A DNA stretch of 33,568 nt from CAZXSK01 sp964642855 (lineage in GTDB: Bacteria; Planctomycetota; Phycisphaerae; SM23-33). A model generated the notes under the pieces. The model was given only the letters and a program-made list of their open reading frames with translations. It did no database searches and had not been told where the DNA came from. Every line of letters starts with the position of its first letter. Position 1 is the first letter of the stretch. The stretch lies in contig CAZXSK010000047.1 of the NCBI GenBank assembly GCA_964642855.1, forward strand, positions 1 to 33,568, given 5' to 3'. The position numbers and the translations under genes were made by a program. Of this stretch, positions 15,383 through 23,540 are shown piece by piece.

Positions 15383-16494
15383 AGCAATCCTTCGTTCATC
15401 TGCTTCTGGACCGCCCGGCGGATCGCCTGGGCGGTCATCCGGTATACGTCAATCCCCCCGCCTATCGGGTCCGGGATGTCGCGGGGATCGTCAAGCAGAC
15501 TGTACTTCCGGGCATGGGCTGGATCCAGCCGATGCGCCTGGGCAATGTGCGACCCCGCAAGACAGAATACATGATCTGCTGAGTGTAGCAATTCGGGCGT
15601 CAATTGTCGACTCCGATGCCCGGATATGTCTACGCCGATTTCACCGGCCGCCTCGACCGCTTCTTCTGTCGCAGGCTGACCTTGCCCCGCCATGACACCC
15701 GCCGAGACCACCTCGATACCCTCGTCACGAAGCTCGGGCACGCTGCAACCTTCCCTCTCGGCGATCAGCTTGCGAGCGATGCCCTCGGCCATCGGGCTGC
15801 GACAGGTGTTTCCCGTACACACAAACAGGTATTTCCGGGAAACCATGTCGCGGACCTCCGCCTTGCTCCGCACGCCCTCACGCACGACCGACCACTGATT
15901 GCCCCGGAACCGCACGATTGTGCTGTCGTTGCAGTACTCTGTCTGGCCCGCGTCCAGCAGCATGTCGATCCGCCCATTGAGCGAGTCCAGCACGTCCTGG
16001 GCGCTGTGGGGCGACGGCTGCCCGGCGAGATTCGCGCTGGGCGCCACCACCGGGTCATCCATTCTTGCGAGCATCGCTGACGCGACCGGGTCGCTCGGGC
16101 AGCGCAGGCCGATCACGTGCTCGCGCGTGAGAATCGGGTACAACCCCCGGCCGTGGAGCGCCTCGTCTGCCAGTTCGCCCGGGAGCTCCAGCAGCAGCGT
16201 CACGGGCCCGGGCCAGCCTTGCTCGATCAGCCGGAACGCCTTGGGCGGGATCTCGTCGATGTACCGGCCGGCGTCGGCGACCGAACCCAGGTGCACCGAG
16301 AACGGATTCTCCGGGCGTTCCTTGAGCTCGCGCAGACGCTCCAGCGCTTTCTCGTCGGTCGCCAGGGCTGCGATGCCGTAGACCGTCTCGGTGGGAAAGC
16401 CCACCAGCTTTCCGTCCTCAAGTGCTGCCCTGGCCCGCTCGATGGCCGGGTCGATGTCCGCCTCGCAACCGATCTTGATTACCTTGGTCTCCAT
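15379..16494 (-). CDS. Fusion: Sua5/YrdC threonylcarbamoyl-AMP synthase + YwlE-like arginine/tyrosine phosphatase
   Basis: Residues 1 to about 215 are a Sua5/YrdC domain, which makes threonylcarbamoyl-AMP from threonine, bicarbonate and ATP for the t6A37 modification of tRNAs. Visible motifs are GFPTETVYGIAA, KERPENPF, WPGPVTLLL, GLRCPSDP and APSANLAG. The Sua5 C-terminal domain is absent. Residues 221-371 are a low-molecular-weight phosphatase domain with the active-site loop FVCTGNTCRSPMAEG (Cys226, Arg232) and the general-acid region IPDPIGGGIDVY (Asp342). Thr230 in the loop matches Thr11 of B. subtilis YwlE, which selects phosphoarginine; tyrosine phosphatases usually have Ile there. No frameshift is involved: the domains are joined in one continuous frame. 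The ATG at 16494 follows a -10 box by nine bases and has no Shine-Dalgarno. rpiB overlaps its end. Confidence 0.9.
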   Translation of the reverse strand: METKVIKIGCEADIDPAIERARAALEDGKLVGFPTETVYGIAALATDEKALERLRELKERPENPFSVHLGSVADAGRYIDEIPPKAFRLIEQGWPGPVTLLLELPGELADEALHGRGLYPILTREHVIGLRCPSDPVASAMLARMDDPVVAPSANLAGQPSPHSAQDVLDSLNGRIDMLLDAGQTEYCNDSTIVRFRGNQWSVVREGVRSKAEVRDMVSRKYLFVCTGNTCRSPMAEGIARKLIAEREGCSVPELRDEGIEVVSAGVMAGQGQPATEEAVEAAGEIGVDISGHRSRQLTPELLHSADHVFCLAGSHIAQAHRLDPAHARKYSLLDDPRDIPDPIGGGIDVYRMTAQAIRRAVQKQMNEGLL

Positions 16495-16503
16495 GTGACA
16501 GGG

Positions 16504-16533
16504 ATTATCGGAAACTCAGCGGCGAAAGGTCAA
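16504..16533 (-). promoter_or_regulatory. Promoter of the Sua5-phosphatase fusion and rpiB
   Basis: On the minus strand TTGACC (16533-16528), an 18-base spacer, and GATAAT (16509-16504), both close to consensus. Only nine bases separate the -10 box from the ATG, giving a leader of nought to three bases. Confidence 0.6.
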
Positions 16534-16648
16534 GATCAGGATGCAAGCGACACGAACCCCACGCGCCAGGCCGGGCCCGCGCCAACCGCCCACCCGCCAG
16601 GTTGTGCAAGACATCGCCCCGCCGCTGGAGATCAATGCAAGGACTCTC

Positions 16649-16677
16649 TTTACCCCGCGTCCGCAGGCCGATAGCAT
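16649..16677 (+). promoter_or_regulatory. hisI promoter
   Basis: TTTACC (16649-16654), a 17-base spacer, and TAGCAT (16672-16677). Transcription would start near 16684 and give a leader of about 38 bases with CAGGAG before the ATG. The same -35 hexamer and spacing occur before the ebo operon. Confidence 0.55.
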
Positions 16678-16721
16678 AGTGCTCTTTCCGACATACCAGA
16701 GAACCGGCAGGAGCATGCCCC

Positions 16722-17120
16722 ATGAGCTTGGATGACACGATCAGGGACCTCAAATACACTGAAAACGGACTGATCCCCGCGATCTGCGTCGATGCAGAAA
16801 GCAAGGAGGTCCTGATGATGGCCTGGATGAACGCCGACAGCCTGCGCGACACCGTCCGTACCGGCAAGACGCACTTCTGGTCCCGAAGCCGGCAGAAGTA
16901 CTGGATGAAGGGCGAGTCGTCCGGCCACGTGCAGGAAGTCAAGGCCATCTATACCGACTGCGATAAGGACACGCTCGTCATCGAGGTCGATCAGCACGGC
17001 GCCGCCTGCCACAAGGGCTACTACTCGTGCTTCTACCGCAAACTCGACGACAGCGGCGAATGGACGGAAGCGGGCCGGCGGGTGTTCGACCCGGCAGAGG
17101 TATACAAAGACAAGAAATAG
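16722..17120 (+). CDS. hisI: Phosphoribosyl-AMP cyclohydrolase
   Basis: HisI opens the purine ring of phosphoribosyl-AMP, the third step of histidine synthesis. The 132-residue protein is the stand-alone cyclohydrolase, without the HisE pyrophosphohydrolase domain. It shows MMAWMN, HFWSRSR, GHVQEV, the magnesium-binding DCDKD (residues 79-83) and GAACHKGYYSCFYR, with zinc ligands Cys96 and Cys103 plus Cys80. The ATG at 16722 has CAGGAG ten bases upstream. It has its own promoter, divergent from the Sua5 fusion. Other histidine genes are not in the window. The potassium transporter gene starts 53 bases downstream and could be read from the same transcript. Confidence 0.94.
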   Translation: MSLDDTIRDLKYTENGLIPAICVDAESKEVLMMAWMNADSLRDTVRTGKTHFWSRSRQKYWMKGESSGHVQEVKAIYTDCDKDTLVIEVDQHGAACHKGYYSCFYRKLDDSGEWTEAGRRVFDPAEVYKDKK

Positions 17121-17173
17121 TCCCCCGCAACCCAAAGCCGGCTCGCTGAGGCGCTACGCAGGGATGCAGGTCC

Positions 17174-19039
17174 ATGGCACGAGCCCCACAAGCAACCGAC
17201 AGCCTGGGTAGACCCCGACGCCTGATGATCGCCCTGGACGTAATCGTGGGCGTCACGGCCTTGGTGGCGATCGCCTCGCTGATTCTCGAATACGGCGGAT
17301 TCCGCCCCCGGCCGGTTCCGCTGGCCGTCCTGCACCTGGTCGACGCGATCGTCGTGGGCGTGTTCATCGCCGACCGCGCCGTCCGCTTTCTGCTGCCACG
17401 CAGAAAGGCCGAATACTTCCGGCAGAACTGGCTGGACGCCGCCCTGATCGCCCTGGCCGTGCTGGCGTTCGTCATCGGCCCGCGCATTTCCGGACACGTC
17501 CTGCCCGCCGGCGCGCTGTACGTGATCATCACCCAGGCGTACATCCTGCTGGCGCTGACCGTTCGGGCGATGAACGTCAACCTGCGCTTCGCCGGCAGTG
17601 GGATCCCGCCCAGTTGGCTGCTGATCGGCAGCTTCGCCGTCCTGTGCCTTGCGGGCTCGGGCCTGCTGATGCTCCCGGCCGCCGCTCCGCCCCCCGACAG
17701 CGTTCACTTCCGCATCACCTACTACACCGACGCGCTGTTCACAGCCGTCTCCGCCACCTGCGTGACGGGCCTGATCGTGCGCGATACCGGCCTGGAGTGG
17801 GCGCCGTTCGGCCAGGCGGTGATCCTGCTGCTCATCCAGCTCGGCGGGCTGGGGATCATGATGTTCGGCACGCTGCTGGCGTTGCTTGTCGGCAAGGGTC
17901 TCGGGCTGCGACAGTCCAACACGCTGGGGCAGGTGCTGGGAACCCAGGTCGGCTCGCTCGGGCGGGTCGTGCGGTTCGTGGTGTCCACCACGCTGGTCAT
18001 GGAGGCCATCGGAGCGGTCGCCATGTATCCGATGTTCCGCCAGACCGTCGGCGCCACGGGCGAGCCCCTCTCTGCCGGGCAGGCGGCGTGGTACAGCGTG
18101 TTCCACAGCATCTCGGCGTTCTGCAACGCGGGCTTCAGCCTGTACGCAGGCAGTCTCACGCACGTCCGCAGCCAGGTGCAGGTGCTGGGTGTGTTCGCCC
18201 CGCTGATCGTCATCGGCGGCCTGGGGTTCCCCGTCCTGCAGGACCTCGCCGGAAACGCCCGGGTGCTGCTGCGGTCGGTCTTCCACCGCGCGGGGCTCCT
18301 CGGCCGGAGGCAGCTTTTCACCTCCCACACGCCGCGGTTCTCCCTGCACACGAAGATCGTCCTGGTCACCACGGCGATCCTGATCGTCACCGGCGCCGCC
18401 GGCCTGCTGCTGCTGGAGCCATCCTCCGCGGTCGGCTCGTCCGGCAACGGGCCCTCGTTCGGGCTGGCCGGCCTGTCCGGCTGGCCTCGCATCCGCGAGG
18501 CGATCTTCCAGTCCGTCACCGCAAGAACCGCCGGCTTCAACACCATCGACATGGCCCATCTCTCCAGCGCGGGACAGCTCTGGATGTGCCTGCTGATGGT
18601 CATCGGCGGCAGCCCGGCAAGCACCGCCGGCGGCATGAAGACCGTCACCTTCGCCCTGCTGGTCGGAAGCGCCTACTGCATGCTGCGCAAGCGCAATGAG
18701 CTGGAGCTGTTCCGCCGGCGCATCGGCTCGGAGATGTTCCGCAAAGTAGCCACCCTTGCGCTGTTGTACATCGGTCTGCTGACGATCGTCACGCTGCTTC
18801 TCTGCCGGACGATGCGCGGCTACCCGTTCATGGACCTGCTCTTCGAAGCCTGCAGCGCGTGTGGAACCGTCGGGCTCTCGACGGGCATCACCGGCAAGCT
18901 CAACGAACCGGGAAAATACATCATCATGGCCGGGATGTTCCTCGGCCGCGTCGGGCCGCTGACCATGCTGCTGGCGCTGGCGGCGAGGGTCCGGCCCGTG
19001 CGATACTCGTATGCCACCGAGGATGTGGTCATTGGCTGA
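17174..19039 (+). CDS. TrkH/KtrB-family potassium channel subunit with extra N-terminal membrane domain
   Basis: This 621-residue protein is the ion-conducting subunit of a Trk/Ktr potassium uptake system. The four selectivity-filter loops are present: ATCVTGL, FCNAGFS, TARTAGFNT and ACGTVGLSTG, each with the conserved glycine. GRVGPLTMLL near the end is typical of the last membrane helix. In front of the TrkH core (from about residue 150) are four extra hydrophobic segments (about 17-38, 50-70, 85-103 and 111-130). They include HLVDAIVVGVFIADRAVRF and YFRQNWLDAALIA, which resemble S2-S3 of voltage-sensor domains, but the fourth segment lacks the regular arginine ladder. The length exceeds that of a plain KtrB (about 450). 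Its regulatory partner follows 50 bases downstream. Trk and Ktr names cannot be separated by sequence alone. Confidence 0.9.
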   Translation: MARAPQATDSLGRPRRLMIALDVIVGVTALVAIASLILEYGGFRPRPVPLAVLHLVDAIVVGVFIADRAVRFLLPRRKAEYFRQNWLDAALIALAVLAFVIGPRISGHVLPAGALYVIITQAYILLALTVRAMNVNLRFAGSGIPPSWLLIGSFAVLCLAGSGLLMLPAAAPPPDSVHFRITYYTDALFTAVSATCVTGLIVRDTGLEWAPFGQAVILLLIQLGGLGIMMFGTLLALLVGKGLGLRQSNTLGQVLGTQVGSLGRVVRFVVSTTLVMEAIGAVAMYPMFRQTVGATGEPLSAGQAAWYSVFHSISAFCNAGFSLYAGSLTHVRSQVQVLGVFAPLIVIGGLGFPVLQDLAGNARVLLRSVFHRAGLLGRRQLFTSHTPRFSLHTKIVLVTTAILIVTGAAGLLLLEPSSAVGSSGNGPSFGLAGLSGWPRIREAIFQSVTARTAGFNTIDMAHLSSAGQLWMCLLMVIGGSPASTAGGMKTVTFALLVGSAYCMLRKRNELELFRRRIGSEMFRKVATLALLYIGLLTIVTLLLCRTMRGYPFMDLLFEACSACGTVGLSTGITGKLNEPGKYIIMAGMFLGRVGPLTMLLALAARVRPVRYSYATEDVVIG

Positions 19040-19042
19040 CAT

Positions 19043-19061
19043 CGCTGCGCGCGGCGCAGCG
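19043..19061 (+). other. Hairpin between the potassium channel and its regulatory subunit
   Basis: CGCTGCGC (19043-19050) and GCGCAGCG (19054-19061) make a perfect 8-bp GC-rich stem with a three-base loop, four bases after the channel stop codon. There is no T run. It may protect the upstream mRNA or adjust the ratio of the two subunits. Confidence 0.45.
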
Positions 19062-19089
19062 CACATAACGGGAATTCCGGGGTAACACC

Positions 19090-19773
19090 ATGGAACGATA
19101 CGCTGTCATCGGATTGGGACGATACGGGTCGCGACTGGCGCAGCTGCTGACCAACGCCGGCGCCGACGTCGTGGCGATCGACCAGGACAAGGGCCTGGTC
19201 GAATCACTCCGCGACCGGGTTTCCCTCGCGGTCTGCATGGACAGTACCGACGAGGACGCCCTTCGGGCCCAGGGCATCGACAAGGTCGACGTCGCGCTGG
19301 TGTGCATCGGCGCCGACTTCGAAGCCAACGCCCTGACCACCGTCATCCTCAAGCAGCTTGGCATCCCGCGCGTCATCAGCCGGGCGACCACCAACACGCG
19401 CGGCGACATTCTCAGCCGCATCGGCGCAGACGACATCGCCAATCCAGAGAAGGAATCGGCCGAACGCTGGCGCGACCGCCTGCTCGTGCCCGCGCTGATG
19501 GAGCGCACCATCCTCGCCGAGGGTTACTCGCTCGCCCAGGTCCAGGCGCCGGCCAGCTTCCACGGCAAGACGCTCAAGGAACTCGCCGTCGCCAGCAAGT
19601 ACAAGGTGCTCGTGGTGGCCATCCGTCGCAGCGTCGCCAAGCCCGGCGAGGAAGACACCAAACGCTCCGGGCACCCCTCGATCAGCATCCCGGGCCCGGA
19701 CACCACCATCGAAGAAGGCGACATTCTGGTACTGATCGGCTCGGACGACGCCCTCAAGACCTTCCCCACGTGA
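19090..19773 (+). CDS. TrkA/KtrA regulatory subunit of potassium uptake
   Basis: This 227-residue cytoplasmic protein forms the nucleotide-binding gating ring under the channel. Residues 1-135 are an RCK_N (TrkA-N) Rossmann domain: it begins YAVIGLGRYGSRLA with the GxGxxG turn at residues 8-13 and an acidic residue in VVAIDQD that contacts the ribose. Residues 145-227 are an RCK_C domain ending TIEEGDILVLIGSDDAL, the usual closing motif. One RCK pair per chain is the KtrA form; E. coli TrkA has two. It follows the channel gene on the same strand after 50 bases, with GGGGT seven bases before the ATG. Confidence 0.92.
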   Translation: MERYAVIGLGRYGSRLAQLLTNAGADVVAIDQDKGLVESLRDRVSLAVCMDSTDEDALRAQGIDKVDVALVCIGADFEANALTTVILKQLGIPRVISRATTNTRGDILSRIGADDIANPEKESAERWRDRLLVPALMERTILAEGYSLAQVQAPASFHGKTLKELAVASKYKVLVVAIRRSVAKPGEEDTKRSGHPSISIPGPDTTIEEGDILVLIGSDDALKTFPT

Positions 19774-19802
19774 GCCGGCCGCCGAATCCCGCGTCCCGAG
19801 CA

Positions 19803-19830
19803 TTGCAAACCCGATCCCGCGCGATAGGAT
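19803..19830 (+). promoter_or_regulatory. purM promoter
   Basis: TTGCAA (19803-19808), a 16-base spacer, and TAGGAT (19825-19830). The ATG begins seven bases after the -10 box, so the mRNA would be leaderless. No Shine-Dalgarno precedes the ATG, which fits. Confidence 0.55.
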
Positions 19831-19837
19831 AAACCCC

Positions 19838-20920
19838 ATGGCCAGGAAAGCTTCCGACACCCCGATGACCTACAAAGACGCCGGGGTCGATATCGACGCC
19901 GGCGACGAAGCCGTCAGCCGGTTCCGCCCACTCATCGAGCGGACCTTCTCCCCGCGCGTCGTCGAGCGGTACGGGTCCTTCGCGGGCCTGTTCCGCCTGG
20001 ACTACAACGAGCGCCTCTTCAAGCGCAACTATCGCGAACCGGTCCTGGTCGCCTGCACCGACGGCGTCGGCACGAAAGTCAAGGTCGCCATCGATTCCGA
20101 CAAGCTCGACACCGTCGGCATCGACCTGGTCGCCATGAACGTCAATGACATGATCTGCTGCGGCGCCGAGCCCCTGTTTTTTCTCGACTACATCGCCACC
20201 GCCAGGCTGACCCCCCAGCGGATGACACAACTGGTCCGTGGGATCAGCCGCGGCTGCCTGGAATCCGGTGCTGCCCTGCTGGGCGGCGAAACGGCTGAAA
20301 TGCCCGACCTCTACCGCGCCGATGACTTCGACCTCGCCGGGTTCGCCGTCGGTGTCGTCGAACGCCACAAGCTCATCGACCCCACCACCGTCGAGCCCGG
20401 GGACGTCGCGATCGCCCTGGCCTCCGACGGGCTGCACTCCAACGGCTACGGGCTGGCGAGAAAGGTGCTGCTCGACAAGGCGGGCTACAGCCTTACCGAC
20501 GCCCCACCGGAGCTCGACGGCGCGACCGTCGGCGAGGAAATGCTCCGCCCCACGCGCATCTACGTCAAACCCGTGCTGGAGGTCCTGCACACCTACAAGC
20601 GCAAGCGGGTCGTCAAGGCGATGGCCCACATCACCGGCGGAGGCCTGCCCGGCAACCTGCCCCGCGCCCTGCCCGAAGGACTCACCCTGCGCATCAAAAA
20701 AGACAGCTGGCAGCACCCGCCGATCTTTCGACTGATCGCCAAAGAAGGTCCTGTCGATCCCATCGAGATGCTCCGAGTGTTCAATATGGGCGTTGGCTTT
20801 GTCCTGTTCGTCTCGCCCAGCTTCGCCAACAGCATCATGAACAAGCTCCGCCGCGCCGGGGAACGCTGCTGGGTCCTCGGCAAGGTCAAGAAAGGCGGTC
20901 CGCAACTGCAATGGTCCTGA
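19838..20920 (+). CDS. purM: Phosphoribosylformylglycinamidine cyclo-ligase (AIR synthetase)
   Basis: PurM closes the imidazole ring of the purine precursor, turning FGAM and ATP into AIR. The 360-residue protein has TYKDAGVDIDAGDE at the N-terminus, ACTDGVGTKVKVA (phosphate and ATP binding), MNVNDMICCGAEPLFFLDY, GGETAEMPDLY, ASDGLHSNGYGL and the C-terminal ITGGGLPGNLPR. All are conserved in the family, and the length is normal (about 345-360). The first nine residues before MTYKDAG are poorly conserved; the start at 19838 is kept because it lies just at the predicted transcription start. The small lipoprotein gene overlaps its last ten bases. Other purine genes are not in the window. Confidence 0.95.
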   Translation: MARKASDTPMTYKDAGVDIDAGDEAVSRFRPLIERTFSPRVVERYGSFAGLFRLDYNERLFKRNYREPVLVACTDGVGTKVKVAIDSDKLDTVGIDLVAMNVNDMICCGAEPLFFLDYIATARLTPQRMTQLVRGISRGCLESGAALLGGETAEMPDLYRADDFDLAGFAVGVVERHKLIDPTTVEPGDVAIALASDGLHSNGYGLARKVLLDKAGYSLTDAPPELDGATVGEEMLRPTRIYVKPVLEVLHTYKRKRVVKAMAHITGGGLPGNLPRALPEGLTLRIKKDSWQHPPIFRLIAKEGPVDPIEMLRVFNMGVGFVLFVSPSFANSIMNKLRRAGERCWVLGKVKKGGPQLQWS

Positions 20921-21573
20921 TCACCCAAACTCGCGCACATCGCGCCCGCGCAGGCCTGGGCCTGCTGGTACTCGCAGCCTTGGCCGTTCTGCTGCCCCTC
21001 GCGGGTTGCGGCGGGTGGCGGAACAACATCACCGACAACTACTGGTCCGGCAACGAAGGCAAGCAGGACTCCGCCGGCTACTATTGGCCGCGGTTCGCGC
21101 AGGAGGACGTCGCCGAAATCCCCCTGGCCCTCGACGCCCAGGCCGACCTTCTCTGGTCAGGCCGGGCCCTCTACGCCAGACTGACCACCGCGGAGAACGT
21201 AGAGCAGATCGAACTGGCCGTCACACGCACCGACAACACCGGCAAGCTCCACCAGACAACCGTCACCTGGACGCCCCCCGGGCAGAAGATCAGCGCCAAG
21301 AAGCTGCTCGATCCAGAGAACCGCACCTGGCAGCCGCTGAAGGGGCCGGAGTTCCGCCATCGGGCCTCGCAGGCCGCCGACGTCCAGCGCGGGCAGGTCG
21401 TCTTCCGCCTGCCCTTCTCCGCCGTGGGAGTTCAGGGCATGCCCGAAGACCGCCTGTGGGTCGTGATCTGGGTGAACCGCAAAACGCTGGCCAAGGAGCC
21501 CGTCCGGCTGTTCATCGATCGCAACGCCGGGGTGATGGATTCCTCCGGCGAATGTCCCTACTGCACCGACTGA
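20911..21573 (+). CDS. Predicted lipoprotein of unknown function
   Basis: I do not recognise the family of this 220-residue protein. It starts with an Arg-rich n-region and a long hydrophobic core ending in LAGC, so Cys33 should be lipidated and the mature protein exported. The mature part alternates short polar and hydrophobic stretches (ADLLWSGRALYARLTT, QVVFRLPFSAVGV, RLWVVIWVNRK), which suggests a beta-sandwich, perhaps like DOMON-type or carbohydrate-binding domains. It ends with a CPYC pair four residues apart that could form a disulphide or bind metal. The start overlaps the end of purM by ten bases, so it is read from the purM transcript. Confidence 0.7.
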   Translation: MVLITQTRAHRARAGLGLLVLAALAVLLPLAGCGGWRNNITDNYWSGNEGKQDSAGYYWPRFAQEDVAEIPLALDAQADLLWSGRALYARLTTAENVEQIELAVTRTDNTGKLHQTTVTWTPPGQKISAKKLLDPENRTWQPLKGPEFRHRASQAADVQRGQVVFRLPFSAVGVQGMPEDRLWVVIWVNRKTLAKEPVRLFIDRNAGVMDSSGECPYCTD

Positions 21574-21627
21574 CGCCCGCCGATACGCACGACGCACACG
21601 TCCCCGCGACGCAGGAAGGAGAGTCGC

Positions 21628-22566
21628 ATGGCCGAGCAACCACGCATTCTCGTCGTCGGGTCCATCAACATGGACCTCACCATCCGCTGCAGCGAGAGGC
21701 CGGCCCCGGGAGAAACCATCCTGGGCGGTCAGTTCCTGACCTCTCCCGGGGGCAAGGGCGCCAACCAGGCCGTCGCCGCAGCCAGGCTGGGCGCAAAGGT
21801 CACCATGATCGGACGGGTCGGGCAGGACGCCTTCGGCCGCGACCTGCGTGACAATCTCGCATCCCAGGGCATCGACGTCGACTGTGTGGAGTACGTCCAC
21901 GAAACCCCTTCGGGGGTTGCGATGATCGTCGTCGATGGCCACGGGGAGAACTCCATCGTGGTGGCCAGCGGCGCCAACGACAGCCTCACGCCCGACGACG
22001 TGTTCTCCTGCGAGGAACTCTTCCGCAACGCCGACGTGGTGCTCCTGCAGCTTGAACTGCCCCTGCCCACCGTCCGCGCCGCCATCGAGAAGGCCCATCG
22101 CAACGGCTGCAAGGTGGTCCTGGACCCCGCCCCGGTGCCCCGGCACTTCCCGCAGGAGCTCTACCAGGTGGACGTCATTTCGCCCAACTGCGGCGAGGCC
22201 GAGAAGCTCACAGGCTACAAGGCCTCTCCCGACGAACGCATGGACAAGAGTGTCGCGCTGGAGCTGATTGCCCGCGGCGCACAGGCTGCGGTGCTCAAGC
22301 TCGGCTCGCGAGGCGCGATGGTCGTCACCGCCGACGAGCAGATCGCCACCGTCCCCGCCTTCCGCAAGACCGTCGCCGACACCACCGGCGCGGGCGACGC
22401 CTTCACCGCCGCACTGGGCGTGGGGATCGCGCAGGGACGCTCGCTCCCCGAGGCGGCGCTGTTCGCCAACGCCGCCGGCGCCCTGGCGTGTACCCGACTT
22501 GGGGCCCAGTCCGCCCTGCCGACCCTGCAGGAAGTCCGCATGCTGCTGGCCGAAAACCATGAATGA
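21628..22566 (+). CDS. rbsK: Ribokinase (PfkB family)
   Basis: This 312-residue PfkB-family kinase most likely phosphorylates ribose to ribose-5-phosphate. It has the N-terminal VVGSINMDLT, the sugar-binding SPGGKGANQAVAAARLG (GGKGAN at 41-46) and the catalytic anion hole DTTGAGDAF with Asp257. NMD near residue 15 and the GGKGAN motif are typical of ribokinase rather than fructokinase or adenosine kinase. The ATG at 21628 has AAGGAGAG eight bases upstream. It follows the lipoprotein by 54 bases and overlaps the DUF2284 gene by eight bases. No ribose transporter is visible; rpiB elsewhere in the window would use the product. Confidence 0.9.
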   Translation: MAEQPRILVVGSINMDLTIRCSERPAPGETILGGQFLTSPGGKGANQAVAAARLGAKVTMIGRVGQDAFGRDLRDNLASQGIDVDCVEYVHETPSGVAMIVVDGHGENSIVVASGANDSLTPDDVFSCEELFRNADVVLLQLELPLPTVRAAIEKAHRNGCKVVLDPAPVPRHFPQELYQVDVISPNCGEAEKLTGYKASPDERMDKSVALELIARGAQAAVLKLGSRGAMVVTADEQIATVPAFRKTVADTTGAGDAFTAALGVGIAQGRSLPEAALFANAAGALACTRLGAQSALPTLQEVRMLLAENHE

Positions 22567-23086
22567 CCGGAGCAACCCCGTGACCGCAGACCGGATGATC
22601 GCCCGCGCCCTGGAACTCGGCGCGGACCATGCCGTGGAATTCGCCATCGACGATATCGTCTTCGATCCGCGAACCATCCTGAAATGCGCGTTCGGCTGCG
22701 ACGACTGGGGCAAAGGCCACACCTGCCCCTCCCGGCCTGGCTCGCTGATGCCCTGGGAATACCGCCAGGTGCTCGGGCATTACCGCTGGGGGGTCATCGT
22801 CCATTCCACCGACAAGGCCACGAGTCAGTGCGTGTCCTACACGCTGGAGCGGGAGGCATTCCTTGAGGGCAAGCACTTCGCGTTCTCGATGAGCGACTGC
22901 GCGCTGTGCAGAGAATGTGCGGGCCACCAGAACAAGGCGTGCGTGAACCCGAAGAAGGCCCGCCCGGCGTTTCACAGCGTGGGCATCGACGTGTTCTCCA
23001 CCGTCCGGAAATTCGACCTGCCCCTCAAACCCCTCCGCGACGAAGACGACACGCAGAACTGGTACTCGGCCGTGTTCGTGGACTGA
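22559..23086 (+). CDS. DUF2284-family cysteine-rich, probably metal-binding protein
   Basis: This 175-residue protein has two cysteine clusters: Cys43, Cys47 and Cys56 in KCAFGCDDWGKGHTCPS, and Cys114, Cys117, Cys120 and Cys128 in CALCRECAG plus ACVNP. The segment ARPAFHSVGIDVFSTVRKF after the second cluster is characteristic of DUF2284 (predicted metal-binding) proteins. The second cluster (CxxCxxC...CxxP) resembles a 4Fe-4S site. Function is unknown. The start at ATG 22559 overlaps the ribokinase stop (ATGAATGA), implying coupled translation; a GTG at 22580 is a less likely alternative. It ends the plus-strand run, facing the YjbQ-like gene. Confidence 0.82.
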   Translation: MNDRSNPVTADRMIARALELGADHAVEFAIDDIVFDPRTILKCAFGCDDWGKGHTCPSRPGSLMPWEYRQVLGHYRWGVIVHSTDKATSQCVSYTLEREAFLEGKHFAFSMSDCALCRECAGHQNKACVNPKKARPAFHSVGIDVFSTVRKFDLPLKPLRDEDDTQNWYSAVFVD

Positions 23087-23138
23087 CACTCGTCGCGCAG
23101 CTTCTCGCCCAGGCCCCGCCCCGCAGCACAGAACCGTC

Positions 23139-23540
23139 CTATCCCTGCACGGTGACGATGAAGTGACGCGTCCGCGGGCCGTCGAACTCGCAGAAAAACA
23201 GCGACTGCCACGTGCCGAAGGCCAGTTTGCCGTCGATCAGCGGAACGCGCGCCGAGCAGCCCACCAGCGAGCTCTTGATATGCCCGGCCGAGTTGCCCTC
23301 GCCGTGACGATAGAAGCCCTGCTGCCAGGGAAACGCCTCGTCCAGCGCAGCGAGGATGTCGTGGACCACGTCGGGGTCGGCGTTCTCGTTGATGGTCACC
23401 CCGGCCGTGGTGTGCGGGACGTAGACGGTAACCATGCCGCTGTCGAGGCCGGATTCCTTCACCGCGTCACGGACCTGCGAGTCGATGCAGAGCATCGCGT
23501 CGCGATCGGGGGTTCGGATGTTGAACGTTCTGGAGTGCAT
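23139..23540 (-). CDS. YjbQ/UPF0047-family protein
   Basis: The 133-residue protein matches the YjbQ (UPF0047) family in length and in its signatures: VPHTTAGVTINENADPDV, HGEGNSAGHIKSSLVG and FGTWQSLFFCEFDGPR. These hold the conserved His, Asn, Glu and Asp residues grouped in the family's trimeric active site. Some members have weak thiamine-phosphate synthase activity, but the physiological role is unsettled. I start at ATG 23540 (MHSRTFNIRT), which fits the family length. The frame is open 12 codons further, to 23576, with an unconvincing N-terminus. No Shine-Dalgarno is visible. It ends 52 bases from the convergent DUF2284 gene and starts 52 bases after the secretin-like gene ends. Confidence 0.87.
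   Translation of the reverse strand: MHSRTFNIRTPDRDAMLCIDSQVRDAVKESGLDSGMVTVYVPHTTAGVTINENADPDVVHDILAALDEAFPWQQGFYRHGEGNSAGHIKSSLVGCSARVPLIDGKLAFGTWQSLFFCEFDGPRTRHFIVTVQG

Noticed and set aside
15379..16494. Sua5-phosphatase fusion as an artefact of a sequencing error
   Set aside because: The two domains are in the same frame with no stop between, and a short natural linker (about 205-220) joins them. A lost stop codon remains possible but is not indicated.
17033..19066. A 677-codon open frame on the minus strand opposite the potassium channel gene
   Set aside because: It mirrors the channel gene, is rich in Gln, Arg, Glu and His with no domain or signal, and arises from high GC at third codon positions.
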